A stretch of DNA of 64,000 nucleotides from Alphaproteobacteria bacterium (lineage in GTDB: Bacteria; Pseudomonadota; Alphaproteobacteria; Rhizobiales; Xanthobacteraceae), in contig VBAH01000028.1 of assembly GCA_005884685.1 (NCBI GenBank), forward strand, positions 186,001 to 250,000. The letters run 5' to 3'. A program made the position numbers and the translations under genes. The notes beneath the pieces are model-generated. The model saw only the letters and a program-made list of their open reading frames with translations. It made no database searches and was not told where the DNA came from. This document shows positions 63,896 through 64,000 of the stretch, in pieces (within the stretch, counting starts at the first letter, position 1; each line of letters begins with the position of its first letter).

Positions 63896-64000
63896 TCATC
63901 GGCGGCTCGCCGCGCGTCGCAGCCGTAAATCGCTCCGTTCGAGCATGTCGGAGCGTAAGCCGCCGTCGCCGTCGGCCCGCAGCAGCGCATACATCACGGG
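63896..64000 (-). CDS. Possible 3' end of a gene entering from the right edge
   Basis: The minus strand reads open from the window edge for 34 codons (YALLRADGDGG..., LERSDLRLRR...) to a TGA at 63896. Composition and a strong G/C third-position bias suggest coding, but the fragment is too short to name. It may equally be chance. Confidence 0.35.
   Translation of the reverse strand, partial: PVMYALLRADGDGGLRSDMLERSDLRLRRAASRR

Overview
The window reads as chromosomal DNA of a GC-rich alphaproteobacterium of the order Hyphomicrobiales (Rhizobiales), probably near the Bradyrhizobiaceae/Xanthobacteraceae. The placement is inferred from a class I lysyl-tRNA synthetase, a TrcR (DUF1013) cell-cycle regulator, a PodJ-like polarity protein, a thrB-rnhA pair, a CtrA-type box and several families of palindromic intergenic repeats of the kind common in that group. 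No rRNA, tRNA, CRISPR array, transposase or integrase was seen. Genes are tightly packed, and many convergent pairs overlap at their stops.

Layout. 1-12,400: SCO-type copper chaperone, membrane glycosyltransferase, a tandem pair of unknown Tat-exported proteins, a solute-binding protein, lysyl-tRNA synthetase, a TauE/SafE permease, an S24-type repressor, DUF952 with pyrD, a ParDE toxin-antitoxin pair, a MATE transporter and a small membrane protein. 12,449-21,768: ligase-associated DNA-repair set (ATP-dependent ligase, MBL exonuclease, Lhr-like helicase, PdeM phosphoesterase) plus a TPR-methyltransferase. The helicase-PdeM junction is split by a segment coding for a secreted haem-motif protein. 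That segment is bracketed by a 198-bp direct repeat of the helicase 3' end. 21,765-26,809: a TIGR02186/TauE pair and a large PodJ-like protein. 27,194-35,921: two MerR regulators, then a fatty-acid or branched-chain acyl-CoA beta-oxidation cluster (two acyl-CoA dehydrogenases, thiolase, FadJ-type enzyme, with a GFA protein and a cupin), headed by a palindromic operator. 36,074-44,839: redox enzymes (GMC, DoxX, amine oxidase-like, MDR, SDR), a YkgJ cysteine-cluster protein, a TPR protein and a third MerR. 44,840-54,180: amino-sugar/peptidoglycan-sugar catabolism (murQ, GlcNAc kinase-like, SIS isomerase/deaminase, nagA, epimerase) facing a complete sugar ABC importer. 54,612-63,652: trcR, thrB, rnhA, an L,D-transpeptidase-like DUF2778 protein under a perfect CtrA box, a 1-Cys peroxiredoxin, a soluble DsbD N-domain protein, YqgE, and a membrane GGDEF/EAL protein whose GGDEF motif is degenerate.

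The most unusual non-coding signal is at 38,424-38,640. A 17-bp perfect long-range helix encloses four hairpins as two pairs with nearly identical loops, joined by linkers of 1-4 nt and followed by a T-run. This looks like a five-way-junction structured RNA rather than a gene. Two other repeat families show compensatory base changes between copies in this window. One of them can form two mutually exclusive hairpins. Further points of interest are the helicase-tail duplication around the haem-motif gene and the tandem Tat-protein pair.
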